This document shows positions 10,069 to 18,314 of a DNA stretch of 64,000 nt, one piece after another. The notes under the pieces are model-generated. The model made no database searches. It saw nothing but the letters and a program-made list of their open reading frames with translations, and had not been told where the DNA came from. Both the position numbers and the translations under genes were made by a program. Positions within the stretch are counted from its first letter, which is position 1, and the number at the start of each line of letters is the position of its first letter. Source of the stretch: Brachyspira hampsonii (GTDB taxonomy: Bacteria; Spirochaetota; Brachyspiria; Brachyspirales; Brachyspiraceae); contig NZ_CP019914.1 of assembly GCF_002214805.1 (NCBI RefSeq), positions 1,302,001 through 1,366,000 on the forward strand, given 5' to 3'.

Positions 10069-10267
10069 CGCACGCAGAGTTAAATTAAGAAATAAATATA
10101 ATTATCAATTCAATAAAAATTTATTTATTAAAATATCATTTACCGTGCGTTTAGTGAAATTTTTAAATTAAAAAACAACTTGGGCGGGTGCTAATAGATG
10201 TTAATTAAGCAGTAAAAAAGAAAAAGCAGCAATTTAGAATAGACTAAAAAAAGATAGAGGGTGGGGG
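10069..10267. repeat. Composite intergenic repeat R2 (A-B-C)
   Basis: This copy fills most of the 348-bp gap after argH. The A module is 10069-10149 (81 bp, CGCACGCAGAGT to ACCGTGCG), the B box is CTTGGGCGGGTGCT at 10179-10192 and the C box is TAGAGGGTGGGGG at 10255-10267. It is the exact reverse arrangement of R1. Confidence 0.9.
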
Positions 10268-10355
10268 TTATAGTAAAATTCCTTGAAATAAAAATTATTT
10301 AAATTTATAATAAATAACATGTATTAATTTGTTTTTTATTAAAAAGATAGGTATT

Positions 10356-10922
10356 ATGAAAATTAGTGTATTAGCAGTTGTATTAATTATTCTTTCTTTT
10401 ATATTTTATGATGAAATGGCAAAATATCATTATAGTATAGAAGAAAGTAATAATGAAGAAAAAAACATCTATAATGGAAACTATATAGTAAGTGATAATA
10501 ATGTCATTTTAGAAAATAGTTATGATTTTGATAACAGTATAGAAACTAAAGAAATTCGCCGTAACTACCTCAGATGGAGAGATAGAGAGCATCCTAATGT
10601 AGATTTTGAAGAGGATTCAGAAGATTTATTTATTAGATTGGTAATAATATTTTTTGTAGGATGTGCTGTCATAGGCATTTTGGTAGATATGCTTTTTTTT
10701 AAGAATTACTCTTATAAATTTTATCTTATTACATTTGCTGTAATTCTTATAATGAGTTTGGCCATTATTTATAAAATACATGGAAACATGGCTATTTTTA
10801 ATATGAACGGAAGTGTTGAAAGCATGATAGAGTTATTGGCTTTCTTTTCTGGAGGTATACTATCATTTATAGCATTGAGAATTAGTAAATACCTTAGAGA
10901 TAAGGATAAAAAGAATGAATAA
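10356..10922 (+). CDS. Small polytopic membrane protein (10-20 kb family, member 1)
   Basis: The protein has 188 residues from ATG 10356, chosen over an ATG 27 bp upstream because a GATAGG ribosome site precedes it. There is one N-terminal membrane segment, an external charged loop, then three more membrane segments. It shares the layout and local motifs of the gene at 20.0 kb: SFIFYDEM against SYIFYNDL, EIRRNYLRWRD against NIRRRRYRHDLD, and a final hydrophobic IELLAFFSGGI-type segment. Related proteins lie at 11.6, 12.8 and probably 11.0 kb. The function is unknown. Confidence 0.7.
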   Translation: MKISVLAVVLIILSFIFYDEMAKYHYSIEESNNEEKNIYNGNYIVSDNNVILENSYDFDNSIETKEIRRNYLRWRDREHPNVDFEEDSEDLFIRLVIIFFVGCAVIGILVDMLFFKNYSYKFYLITFAVILIMSLAIIYKIHGNMAIFNMNGSVESMIELLAFFSGGILSFIALRISKYLRDKDKKNE

Positions 10923-10983
10923 TTTTATAGTGAAACTATTATAAAAATATAAAAAATAGCAAAATTAAAATTATTAAAATACA

Positions 10984-11616
10984 TTACTTTGATTTTCTCT
11001 TTTCAATTCTTTTAATTATATAAATAATTACAATTGTAGATAAAATTAGAATTAATGATATAATTATATAATCTTTTAATGTAATATCACCAAATAAAAC
11101 CCCAGCAAAAAGATTGTTATATCCTAATAATAAGTAAGTAATATCTCTTTGAGTAGATAAAGTTGATTTCAAATCATTAGTATAATTATTTGTAATGTTT
11201 TGATTATTGATAGCTGTATCATTTATAGTTGAAGGGGCATTAAAAAATGCTGCGTATAAAATAATAAGAAAAAATATAAAAGCAACAAAAAATGTTTTTT
11301 TTATATTTTCATCTTTTATATTAAATAATGCCGTTATAATACCAATTGCTATAAATATATATTCATAAATGTTTTCAATGTATTTTATTATAAAAAATTC
11401 TGATACTCCAAAAAATGCTATTATTAATATTATAACTATACCAGGACCTAAACCATAACTATCACCTAAAAAATCATCAAGATTCAAATCCCCTTTAATC
11501 AATACTAATATTAAGAACACTATTATAAAAGAGCATAAAAATAATGCAGACATTCTAAATAAATCATTTTCTGGTATATTGATTTTGTATATTAAATTAA
11601 AAATCATATCTTTCAT
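10984..11616 (-). CDS. Polytopic membrane protein (probable family member 2)
   Basis: The protein has 210 residues with about five membrane segments and a polar loop near 125-155. The segment IPENDLFRMSALFLCSFIIVFL matches IPESLFFRVTIMFLLSFSSSLF of the neighbour at 11.6 kb, so part of this protein is clearly related to the local family. It lacks the EYLS C-terminal signature and seems rearranged. It ends 61 bp from the convergent 10.4 kb gene and lies 25 bp after the 11.6 kb gene, suggesting co-transcription with that gene. The function is unknown. Confidence 0.65.
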   Translation of the reverse strand: MKDMIFNLIYKINIPENDLFRMSALFLCSFIIVFLILVLIKGDLNLDDFLGDSYGLGPGIVIILIIAFFGVSEFFIIKYIENIYEYIFIAIGIITALFNIKDENIKKTFFVAFIFFLIILYAAFFNAPSTINDTAINNQNITNNYTNDLKSTLSTQRDITYLLLGYNNLFAGVLFGDITLKDYIIISLILILSTIVIIYIIKRIEKRKSK

Positions 11617-11641
11617 AAATATTTTTTATTCTCCTTAATTA

Positions 11642-12184
11642 TTAATACTTGTATTTATAATTTGCAAGTAGTAAACCTAATATAATACCAGCCGCTATAC
11701 TTAAATATTCTTTGGCATTTATAATATTATCTTTTAGCATAAGAAAAGCAAATATAGTAATTAAAATCCATAGTAATGGAAGAAAATTAATTATTAACTC
11801 CTTCTTATTTTTTAATCCTTCTTTTTTTATTTTATGAACTGCTAAAATACCAAACAGTGATGATGAAAAGCTAAGAAGAAACATGATTGTAACTCTAAAA
11901 AATAAACTCTCTGGGATCCATTCAAATCTCCCATAATGAAGTCGTCTAGGATATATAGAATGTATAACTAAATTAAGCAAATCATATTTTTCATTAGTCA
12001 AATCATATTTTTTAGAATATTTAGCAATCGTTTCTGATTTATTATTTACTACATCATACTTATTTAATATTGCAGGGGAATTAATAACAAACAATATCAA
12101 TCCTATAAGTATTGCCATAGTAGATATAATAACAAGAATAGCTCTTATATAAATATTTTCTTCTCTATATTTTCTATTTCTCAT
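11642..12184 (-). CDS. Small polytopic membrane protein (family member 3)
   Basis: The protein has 180 residues. An N-terminal membrane segment (about 12-33) precedes a charged loop containing YPRRLHYGRFEWIPES, followed by three membrane segments. The last, EYLSIAAGIILGLLLANY, is the family's C-terminal signature, compared with EYLSLPIGFIIGFVLARL at 20.0 kb and EYLAFSGVIFGSIAYIII at 12.8 kb. The function is unknown. It is upstream of the 11.0 kb gene on the same strand. A TTGACA box near 12.4 kb could drive it, with no clear -10. Confidence 0.7.
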   Translation of the reverse strand: MRNRKYREENIYIRAILVIISTMAILIGLILFVINSPAILNKYDVVNNKSETIAKYSKKYDLTNEKYDLLNLVIHSIYPRRLHYGRFEWIPESLFFRVTIMFLLSFSSSLFGILAVHKIKKEGLKNKKELIINFLPLLWILITIFAFLMLKDNIINAKEYLSIAAGIILGLLLANYKYKY

Positions 12185-12410
12185 AACTACCTCATATTTT
12201 TTAAATTTATATATTTATGAAGATCTTTTTAGTAAAATATAATGATTAAAAAACAATACTTTTTTATTTATGATAATATAGACTTTTATAATAGAAAATA
12301 AAACTGTATTGTGTAAATTAATAAATGCCTAATTAAATTTAGAAGCATTTTACTTTTTTCATAATCCTAAACTATATTTTATTTATATATGCTTTTTTTG
12401 TCAATAGAGC

Positions 12411-12821
12411 AGACTTGTTTCAAAACTAAATTGACAAACCTAAAAATTTTTAGTATATACCTAAACAATTATAATTAGTCAAATTAAAATATTTGCAGGG
12501 CTTTGCCCCCGCTCTGCGTGCCTTCGGCAACCCCACTTCTTTTGGACGCTGTCCGCCTGCGGCGTGCCACAAAGAAGCAAAAAGGCTATATTTTAGGTTA
12601 AATTTAATAATTTATTCTACATATAAAACATAATTAATATTATTTTTAGGCTTGCACTTTCACGAAGCGTATCCGAGCTTGTCGAGGATATAAGGTTCTT
12701 TTGACGAAGTCCGCCTCGCTCTGCGTGCCGTAGGCAGGTGTGCGGCGGAAAAAAGAACAATAAAAAAATTATAAAGTTAAAAATTTTCAATATATATTTT
12801 TTATAATACTAATAAATTTAA
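12411..12821. repeat. Terminal-inverted-repeat element remnant with GC-rich islands
   Basis: The left end AGACTTGTTTCAAAACTAA (12411) is the same as the ends of the elements at 37.3 and 25.1 kb. The right flank TATAATACTAATAAATTTA (about 12804) matches the sequence just inside the right end of the 37.3 kb element, but the terminal TTTTGAAACAAGTCT is missing where the 12822 gene ends. Inside are two GC-rich islands (about 12496-12586 and 12652-12757), strikingly unlike the surrounding DNA, with hairpins such as GCCTTCGGC and CGCCTGCGGCG. No ORF is seen. This accounts for the 637-bp gap. Confidence 0.65.
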
Positions 12822-13373
12822 TTAAGAAGTTATTTTCCTAATTATAATATAGGCTATAGAACCAAAAATCACTCCGCTGAAAGCTAAATATTCTCTATTA
12901 CTTTCCATTTTTATTACTATTACTATTAAAAGAAATAGAATTCCAGCCAAAGTAGCTAACCCTATTAATGTTGATACTATAGTCTCTCTAATATCTTCTT
13001 TTATTTTTATCTCTTCATTATAATATTTTTGGGCTATAAGTGATGTAATTATAAGCGATAATATATAAGTCATTGCATATACAAGCAATACTCTCACACC
13101 AACAATATTCAAATCCGCTTTTGATCCGCTATATTTAGATGATGAAGTTCCTTTTAATAATAATAATGTTATTATTTTTTGAAGTGTTTCTTCTTTGTCA
13201 AAATTTGCTGCATTATTTTGTTTATTATTATCTATTATTTCTTTTTTTTCTTGTATATTTCTATCAGCCATAGCAAAAATTGTTATTGCAGTAGAAGGTA
13301 TAATTAAAGACAAGAATAGATATAGTATAAAAAATATTACATTATCTTTGCTATCATTTTTTTTAATTTTCAT
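12822..13373 (-). CDS. Small polytopic membrane protein (family member 4)
   Basis: The protein has 183 residues. An N-terminal membrane segment (about 13-35) is followed by a polar loop (40-85) and three membrane segments, ending in the family signature EYLAFSGVIFGSIAYIIIRK. Its stop codon lies at the truncated right edge of a terminal-inverted-repeat element. A good promoter precedes it at 13426-13453. The function is unknown. The number of relatives nearby suggests local duplication and divergence. Confidence 0.7.
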   Translation of the reverse strand: MKIKKNDSKDNVIFFILYLFLSLIIPSTAITIFAMADRNIQEKKEIIDNNKQNNAANFDKEETLQKIITLLLLKGTSSSKYSGSKADLNIVGVRVLLVYAMTYILSLIITSLIAQKYYNEEIKIKEDIRETIVSTLIGLATLAGILFLLIVIVIKMESNREYLAFSGVIFGSIAYIIIRKITS

Positions 13374-13425
13374 TTTTATTTAAGTACTCTTTAATTAAAA
13401 TTATTTTACCGTATATAGTCTTTCA

Positions 13426-13453
13426 ATTTTAATGTATGTAGTTTTTTTGTCAA
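13426..13453 (-). promoter_or_regulatory. Sigma-70-type promoter for the 12.8 kb membrane gene
   Basis: On the minus strand TTGACA (13448-13453) and TAAAAT (13426-13431) are separated by 16 bp. The start codon of the gene lies about 50 bp further on. The same box with its flank (GTTTTTTTGTCAATAC on the plus strand) recurs at 13.97 kb. Confidence 0.6.
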
Positions 13454-13488
13454 TACGCTATAGATGTTTATTTAATTACGCACGGTGT

Positions 13489-13690
13489 AAAATTATTCTA
13501 CATAATAAAAATTATCATTTAAAATAAGCAGATATTTATAATTTTATTATTCGTGCGTTAAATATATTTTTAAACTTAAATAAATCTAGGGTGGGTGCTG
13601 CAATAACAGTTTGAAACTAAAAAGAAAAATAATATAAACATGAATGATAAATATAAAAAGTCTAGAGGGAGGGAATATGCAATTTAAGTT
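13489..13690. repeat. Composite intergenic repeat R3 (short A-B-C)
   Basis: The A module is 13489-13557, only 69 bp, the one clear length outlier. The B box is CTAGGGTGGGTGCT (13586-13599) and the C box CTAGAGGGAGGGAATATG (13662-13679). The sequence between B and C (AATAACAG, then AAACTAAAAAGAAAAATAAT) is shared with the 34.9 and 36.8 kb copies. It occupies part of the 703-bp gap 13374-14077. Confidence 0.85.
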
Positions 13691-13880
13691 TTAAAACTTT
13701 GTTTACATACCTGCATCTTATTATTTTTTATCAATATATTTTGAAATTACAATTTTATTTAAATTAAGTTTAAGTTACAGATTTGATTTTGAATTTACTT
13801 AAGAATTTTATATACAATTTGAATTGATTTTATAATTAATAAAAATATATAATCTTATACTTGCATTAAAATTAATAAAA

Positions 13881-13921
13881 CAAAAATGCAATCACTTATA
13901 ATTAAAGTGATTGCATTTTAC
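13881..13921 (-). terminator. Strong hairpin terminator
   Basis: AAATGCAATCACTT and AAGTGATTGCATTT form a perfect 14-bp stem. Read on the minus strand it is followed by TTTTTGTTTT. It is 157 bp after the end of the 14.1 kb gene and may end that transcript, or a short RNA started at the orphan promoter near 13.96 kb. Confidence 0.75.
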
Positions 13922-13955
13922 TTACTTTTTTTCATATATCTTCTTAGTTTTTATT

Positions 13956-13983
13956 ATTTTATTATATAATAGTTTTTTGTCAA
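13956..13983 (-). promoter_or_regulatory. Orphan sigma-70-type promoter
   Basis: TTGACA (13978-13983) and TAAAAT (13956-13961) are separated by 16 bp on the minus strand, the same layout and flank as the promoter at 13.43 kb. No ORF follows. The next feature downstream is the terminator hairpin at 13881-13921. Confidence 0.4.
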
Positions 13984-14077
13984 TACCCTGTATACCTTTA
14001 TTTTTATTTTTTAATATCTAAAATGCATAAATCTTAGTTTATACTTAATTACTTTAGGAGATACAAAGTGATAAGAG

Positions 14078-14458
14078 TTACGCCATTATTAATTGTCCGT
14101 TATTTCTTATGCATATTTCCAAAGAATTAGTCAATCTTATTTTATAGAATTCTATTCTTTTGCTAACTTCAAAAATATAAGCATTATTATATTTTTTCAT
14201 TATGTTTTTTATTTTACCTGCTATATTTTTCGGAAGTATATTTTCAGATAATTTGTCATCACTGCTTATATAATTCCAAGCTCGGTTTTTATCGAAATTG
14301 ATATAAATTCCATTATTTAATTTAATCTCATATTGTTCTTTTCTTATGTCAATATAAACGATTTTAGCTTTGCTGTAATTAGAAGCGATAAATCTTCTAA
14401 TATTTTCAGGTAATTTGCTAGGTGTAATTTTAATAAAAAGGTTTAAGCTGTTAGTCAT
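14078..14458 (-). CDS. PepSY-like (DUF2874) small protein
   Basis: The protein has 126 residues and no signal peptide. It contains two copies of the PepSY-like pattern. The first is LPENIRRFIASNYSKAKIVYI followed by YEIKLNNGIYINFDKNRAW. The second is LPKNIAGKIKNIMKKYNNAY followed by FYKIRLTNSLEICI. This is how the beta-lactamase-inhibitor-like PepSY family looks, although most relatives are exported and this one seems cytoplasmic. The role is unknown. The start has a good ribosome site (AGGAG) just upstream. Confidence 0.7.
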   Translation of the reverse strand: MTNSLNLFIKITPSKLPENIRRFIASNYSKAKIVYIDIRKEQYEIKLNNGIYINFDKNRAWNYISSDDKLSENILPKNIAGKIKNIMKKYNNAYIFEVSKRIEFYKIRLTNSLEICIRNNGQLIMA

Positions 14459-14776
14459 GATGTATCTCCTTAGGTTTATATTATAAAATCTCTTTACATT
14501 TATAATTATAGCAGAATGTAAAAATTAAGCAATATTTATTTACAAATAATTTACATAAAATTTACAAAATATATAGATATTTATTAGTTATTAATACATA
14601 TAATACATAAATGAGTTATATATAATCAATCAATGTAAAATATATTTACAAATATTAAAAAATTAGCCGCAAATATATAATTTTACTATGAAAATTAGAA
14701 ATAAATTGGAAATTTTGATTAAAATCTATAATTTGTTATAAGACAAAATAAAAAATTTTATTTAGATACCCTAAAT

Positions 14777-15034
14777 TTTTACTCTGCATGCGTCTGAATA
14801 AGTTTTAAATCTAAGTATATTAGGGTGGGAATTAAAAAGTCTAATTTTAATAACAAAGAAATAAAAGATATGAATTCCAGATTTATGTTATAAAGCTAGA
14901 GGGTGGGCAAGTGTGATTAAATTTTAAAAATCATTTACATACCCCGCCCTTTATATTTTTTAATTCATTTAGAAAATAATATTTAAATTTTCTTAAATGT
15001 TTATATAGAATTTTAATATGCCCGCCCAAGTGCT
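14777..15034. repeat. Composite intergenic repeat R4, partly decayed
   Basis: It has a half A module (CTCTGCATGCG, about 14782), a B-like TAGGGTGGG (14821), a C box CTAGAGGGTGGG (14896), then inverted C' (CATACCCCGCCCTTTA, 14938) and B' (TGCCCGCCCAAG, 15019). The left A end is missing. It fills the middle of the gap 14459-15587, ahead of the flaB promoter. Confidence 0.75.
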
Positions 15035-15318
15035 ATTTAAATTTGTAATCTATAAATTTATGGTTTTAATGTGATTAATTTTAAAATTATTTAAAATAAT
15101 TAATAAAACTACTAAAGATTAAAAAATATTTGAAGTTTAGAAGCTAAAAACATAGAAAATAGATATTATTTTCTATAAATTTGATGATTATATTTGATAT
15201 TTTTAAATATAAATTAAGATGATTTTAAATAAATTTGTATTTTATGTATAAAATGTATCACATAATGATTATTTTTAGTTTTCTTTTAGAAAAAAAGGAA
15301 AAAAATGCTAAACCAAAT

Positions 15319-15345
15319 TAAACTTTATTCCGATTAGACCGAAAA
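15319..15345 (+). promoter_or_regulatory. Sigma-28-like flagellar promoter of flaB
   Basis: TAAACTTT (15319-15326), an 11-bp spacer and ACCGAAAA (15338-15345) fit the sigma-28 consensus TAAAGTTT-N11-GCCGATAA at 13 of 16 positions with the exact spacing. Transcription would begin near 15352, leaving a leader of about 235 bases before flaB. Confidence 0.75.
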
Positions 15346-15351
15346 TTATTA

Positions 15352-15587
15352 TATAGCAAAATGAGAGTTCAAGTATTTGGCGGTCTCGAACTCCCTATTT
15401 GCTTAGTTGATACCATATAATTTATTAAGAATATATTTTGGCGTTAATATATTCTATTATAGGATTTAATGGTATTTTGGCAACTTCATATAGTCATTTA
15501 GATTGTCGGAATACCTTAAATTCTCTTTAATATTTTTTGCCAATTAGGCACGGATGCCTTTTTGAATAAATATCATGGAGGATGACG
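15352..15587 (+). promoter_or_regulatory. Structured flaB mRNA leader with CsrA-like sites
   Basis: The leader holds several inverted repeats: GAGTTC/GAACTC (15365-15370 with 15388-15393), and ATACCAT/ATGGTAT (15410-15416 with 15469-15475) enclosing a perfect 10-bp stem AGAATATATT/AATATATTCT (15428-15455). Just before the gene AGGCA-CGGA-TGCCT (15546-15559) places ACGGA at the hairpin loop, and ATGGAGGA (15575-15582) overlaps the Shine-Dalgarno. ANGGA in a loop plus a second site over the ribosome site is the pattern CsrA binds in flagellin leaders of Bacillus. Regulation by CsrA/FliW is an inference here. Confidence 0.55.
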
Positions 15588-16445
15588 ATGATCATCAATA
15601 ATAACATTAGTGCTATAAATGCACAGCGTACTTTAAAATTCAGAAATGTAGACCTTTCTAAAGACATGGCTGCTTTATCTTCTGGATTAAGAATCAACAG
15701 AGCTGGCGACGATGCTTCAGGACTTGCAGTATCTGAAAAAATGAGAACACAAATCCGCGGTTTGCGTCAGGCTGAAAGAAACACTCAAGACGGTATATCT
15801 TTCATTCAAACTACTGAAGGATATCTTCAAGAAAGTCAAGACATCTTACAAAGAATTCGTGAATTAGCTGTGCAATCTGCTAACGGTATCTATACTGATG
15901 CTGACAGAATGCTTATTCAAGTTGAAGTTTCTCAATTAGTTGATGAAGTTAATCGTATAGCTAGCCAAGCTCAGTTCAATACTCTTAACATGTTAACTGG
16001 AAGATTTGCTAATCCTAATGAAGGCGGTTCTCCTGTTGCTTCTATGTGGTTTCATATGGGGGCCAACATGGATGAAAGAAGAAGAGTTTATATAGGAACT
16101 ATGACTGCTGCTGCTTTAGGTTTACAAACTGCTGAAGGTACTGGTATTTCTATTTCTTCTATAGACAAAGCTAATAGTGCTATAGGTATAGTTGATGAAG
16201 CTTTAATGAAAGTTTCTAAACAAAGATCTAACTTAGGTGCTTATCAAAACAGATTAGAGCTTACTGCTCAAGGTTTGATGATTGCTTATGAAAACACTGC
16301 AGCTTCTGAAAGCAGAATCAGAGATACTGATATGGCTGAAACTTCTGTTAAATTTGCTAAAGACCAAATACTTAGTCAAACTAACTTGGCTATGTTGGCT
16401 CAAGCTAATACTATGAACCAAGGTGTTTTACGTTTGGTACAATGA
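15588..16445 (+). CDS. flaB: Periplasmic flagellar filament core protein FlaB (flagellin)
   Basis: The protein has 285 residues. ATG 15588 is chosen over ATG 15582 because it sits 6 bp after GGAGG and gives the canonical N-terminus [14 protein letters not shown]. The N-terminal D0/D1 helices ([20 protein letters not shown]) and the C-terminal domain ([17 protein letters not shown] to the end) are the conserved flagellin parts. The middle is short, as in spirochaete core flagellins, which build the periplasmic filament. It is single in this window and flanked by its own promoter and terminator. Which FlaB paralogue (1-3) it is cannot be decided here. Confidence 0.97.
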   Translation: MIINNNISAINAQRTLKFRNVDLSKDMAALSSGLRINRAGDDASGLAVSEKMRTQIRGLRQAERNTQDGISFIQTTEGYLQESQDILQRIRELAVQSANGIYTDADRMLIQVEVSQLVDEVNRIASQAQFNTLNMLTGRFANPNEGGSPVASMWFHMGANMDERRRVYIGTMTAAALGLQTAEGTGISISSIDKANSAIGIVDEALMKVSKQRSNLGAYQNRLELTAQGLMIAYENTAASESRIRDTDMAETSVKFAKDQILSQTNLAMLAQANTMNQGVLRLVQ

Positions 16446-16472
16446 TTTAGTGCGTTTATAGCAGACTAATTT

Positions 16473-16518
16473 AAAAATAGCTGGTCTCATTAATTTTAAT
16501 GGGACTGGCTATTTTTTT
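16473..16518 (+). terminator. Terminator of flaB
   Basis: AAATAGCTGGTCTCATT pairs with AATGGGACTGGCTATTT (a few G-U or mismatches), followed by seven T. It lies about 30 bp after the flaB stop. Confidence 0.85.
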
Positions 16519-16571
16519 ATAATACCATTACATACAACTCCATTTTAAATTAGATGTTTTAATTATAAAAG

Positions 16572-16885
16572 GCATACCACCCAAATATTGATTAGATTAA
16601 TAATATTGATTATAATTTCATATTTTTGTTTAATTATAAATAATGATATATTATAAATTTAGCTTTGCGTGCATAGTGATGATTTAAAATATAAAAAAGC
16701 TGATTAATTTTTAATTAATTATTTTTAAACATATAATAACTTACCGTTTTTCTACATTGTGCAGATTGTAAAATTAAAAATACTTGTATTAGTGCTGTAA
16801 TAACAGATGAATTTATGAATGTAATGAGTATTAAAATTGCAGTATGAATGATAAATCTTTAAGTGTTTGGAGTTAAAATAATATT
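16572..16885. repeat. Decayed copy of the composite repeat
   Basis: Between flaB and the LUD gene are eroded pieces: CATACCACCCAAAT (16573, B'/C'-like), TTTGCGTGC (16664) and TTACCGTTTTT (16741) as A ends, and TTAGTGCTGTAATAACAGATGA (16788), which matches the start of the B-C interval of intact copies. No gene is seen in 16519-16944. Confidence 0.5.
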
Positions 16886-16944
16886 GAAAAAAATATAAGT
16901 TCTATTTATACTAGTTTAATAAATATAATAAATGAGGGATTTTT

Positions 16945-17577
16945 ATGACAGTTCAGGAAGAATATTTTCAAAAATTATCTTTAGTTTTAAAAGAAAAGTT
17001 TAATAAAAAAGGCTTTGCTTTTGATAGTTTTAGTAATAAGGAAGAGGCAAAAAAGTTTGTATTATCTCTTATAAAAGAAAATGATACTATAACATTTGGA
17101 GGAAGTACTTCTGTTAATCAAATGGGTATATTGGAAGATTTAAAAGGATATAAAAATTTTATTGACAGAAACAATAAAGAATTAAAATCAGAAGCAGAGA
17201 TAAAAGCATTTACAAGCGATGTTTATTTATGTTCTGCCAATGCAATAACAAAAAATGGTGATATTGTATCTACAGACGGAGGCGGAAACAGAGTTGCTGC
17301 CACTATTTACGGACCTAAAAAAGTATTTTTGATTGTTGGAAGGAATAAAGTTTGTAATACTGTTGAAGATGCTATAAAAAGAGTAAGAAGTATTGCCGCA
17401 GGTGAAAATTCTGTTAGATTTAAAGTAGATAATCCTTGCTGTACAGGTGATATGATATGTGATGAGGAAAACTGCGATATAGAAAATAGATTATGTGCGT
17501 ATACTATTATAGTTAATAAATGCCATATAAAGAATAGAATACATATAATATTTATAGATGAAGAATTAGGATTTTAA
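16945..17577 (+). CDS. LUD-domain protein (LutC/DUF162 family)
   Basis: The protein has 210 residues covering one LUD domain: FGGSTSVNQMGILEDL near 52-67, DVYLCSANAITKNGDIVSTDGGGNR near 93-116 and GPKKVFLIVGRNKV near 124-137. Family members include LutC of the lactate oxidation complex and many stand-alone cytoplasmic proteins of unclear role. No lutA or lutB lies nearby, so lactate use is not supported by context. The C-terminal stretch has several cysteines (DNPCCTGDMICDEENCDI, then C in RLCAY and NKCH), which could bind metal. It is flanked on both sides by composite repeats. Confidence 0.85.
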   Translation: MTVQEEYFQKLSLVLKEKFNKKGFAFDSFSNKEEAKKFVLSLIKENDTITFGGSTSVNQMGILEDLKGYKNFIDRNNKELKSEAEIKAFTSDVYLCSANAITKNGDIVSTDGGGNRVAATIYGPKKVFLIVGRNKVCNTVEDAIKRVRSIAAGENSVRFKVDNPCCTGDMICDEENCDIENRLCAYTIIVNKCHIKNRIHIIFIDEELGF

Positions 17578-17629
17578 TTTTTATTTAAGAAAGTTATATA
17601 TATTATCTTTATAGCTTAATTCTAAATTT

Positions 17630-18066
17630 TAGCACCCACAAGAGTTAATTAAATTTAGAATTTATATAACGCACGGTGAACTAAATTAAATATATAACAA
17701 AAATTTTAATATCAAATAAGCTGTATTTTTTAACTCATTCTGCGTGCGATAAAATTAGTACGAAATTTTAAAAAAATTGGGTGGGCAGCTAAAATGACTA
17801 TTTAGATTTAAAAGAAAAATAGTTTATAAAAGTCTTAAAGAACTGAAAGCCTATAGGGTGGGATTTTGGGTAAGTTTTTAAAAAATTAATTACATACCCC
17901 GCCCTTTAAATTTTTAATCTTTATTTTAAATTGTAATATTAATTATCTTTAGAACTTAATTCTAAATTTCATAACCCACCCAAAGCGTTATTAAAAAATA
18001 AACATATATATAACTCATGTATAGTTAAAAATATATTTTTTATATCTATATAAAATACTCACCGCA
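17630..18066. repeat. Composite intergenic repeat R5 (B'-A-B-C-C'-B')
   Basis: Parts in order: a B' remnant (17630), an A module at 17670-17748 (79 bp), a B box TTGGGTGGGCAGCT (about 17786), a C box ATAGGGTGGG (about 17852), a C' box CATACCCCGCCCTTTA (about 17893), a B' box ATAACCCACCC (about 17982) and an eroded second A. The A module and the C'-onward part are close to those of R1, so R1 and R5 share a recent ancestor. It fills the 17578-18300 gap. Confidence 0.85.
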
Positions 18067-18314
18067 TGAATAATAAAACTAAAAAATGAAGTTTTTAAAT
18101 TAAATTATAATTTACAATATTATAAATGCTTGACAACAATTAAATATTATATTACCATAAATACATGGTTATGTTAGTTTTTTTGAAAAAATCTTGTGAC
18201 AGTCTACAGTAATTAATTCATTATCTATAAAATTTATATTATCAAATTTACTTTTATCACTAAACAAATATTTTATTTTGTTGTTGCATAAATTAATATC
18301 TAGTTACAAGGTAA

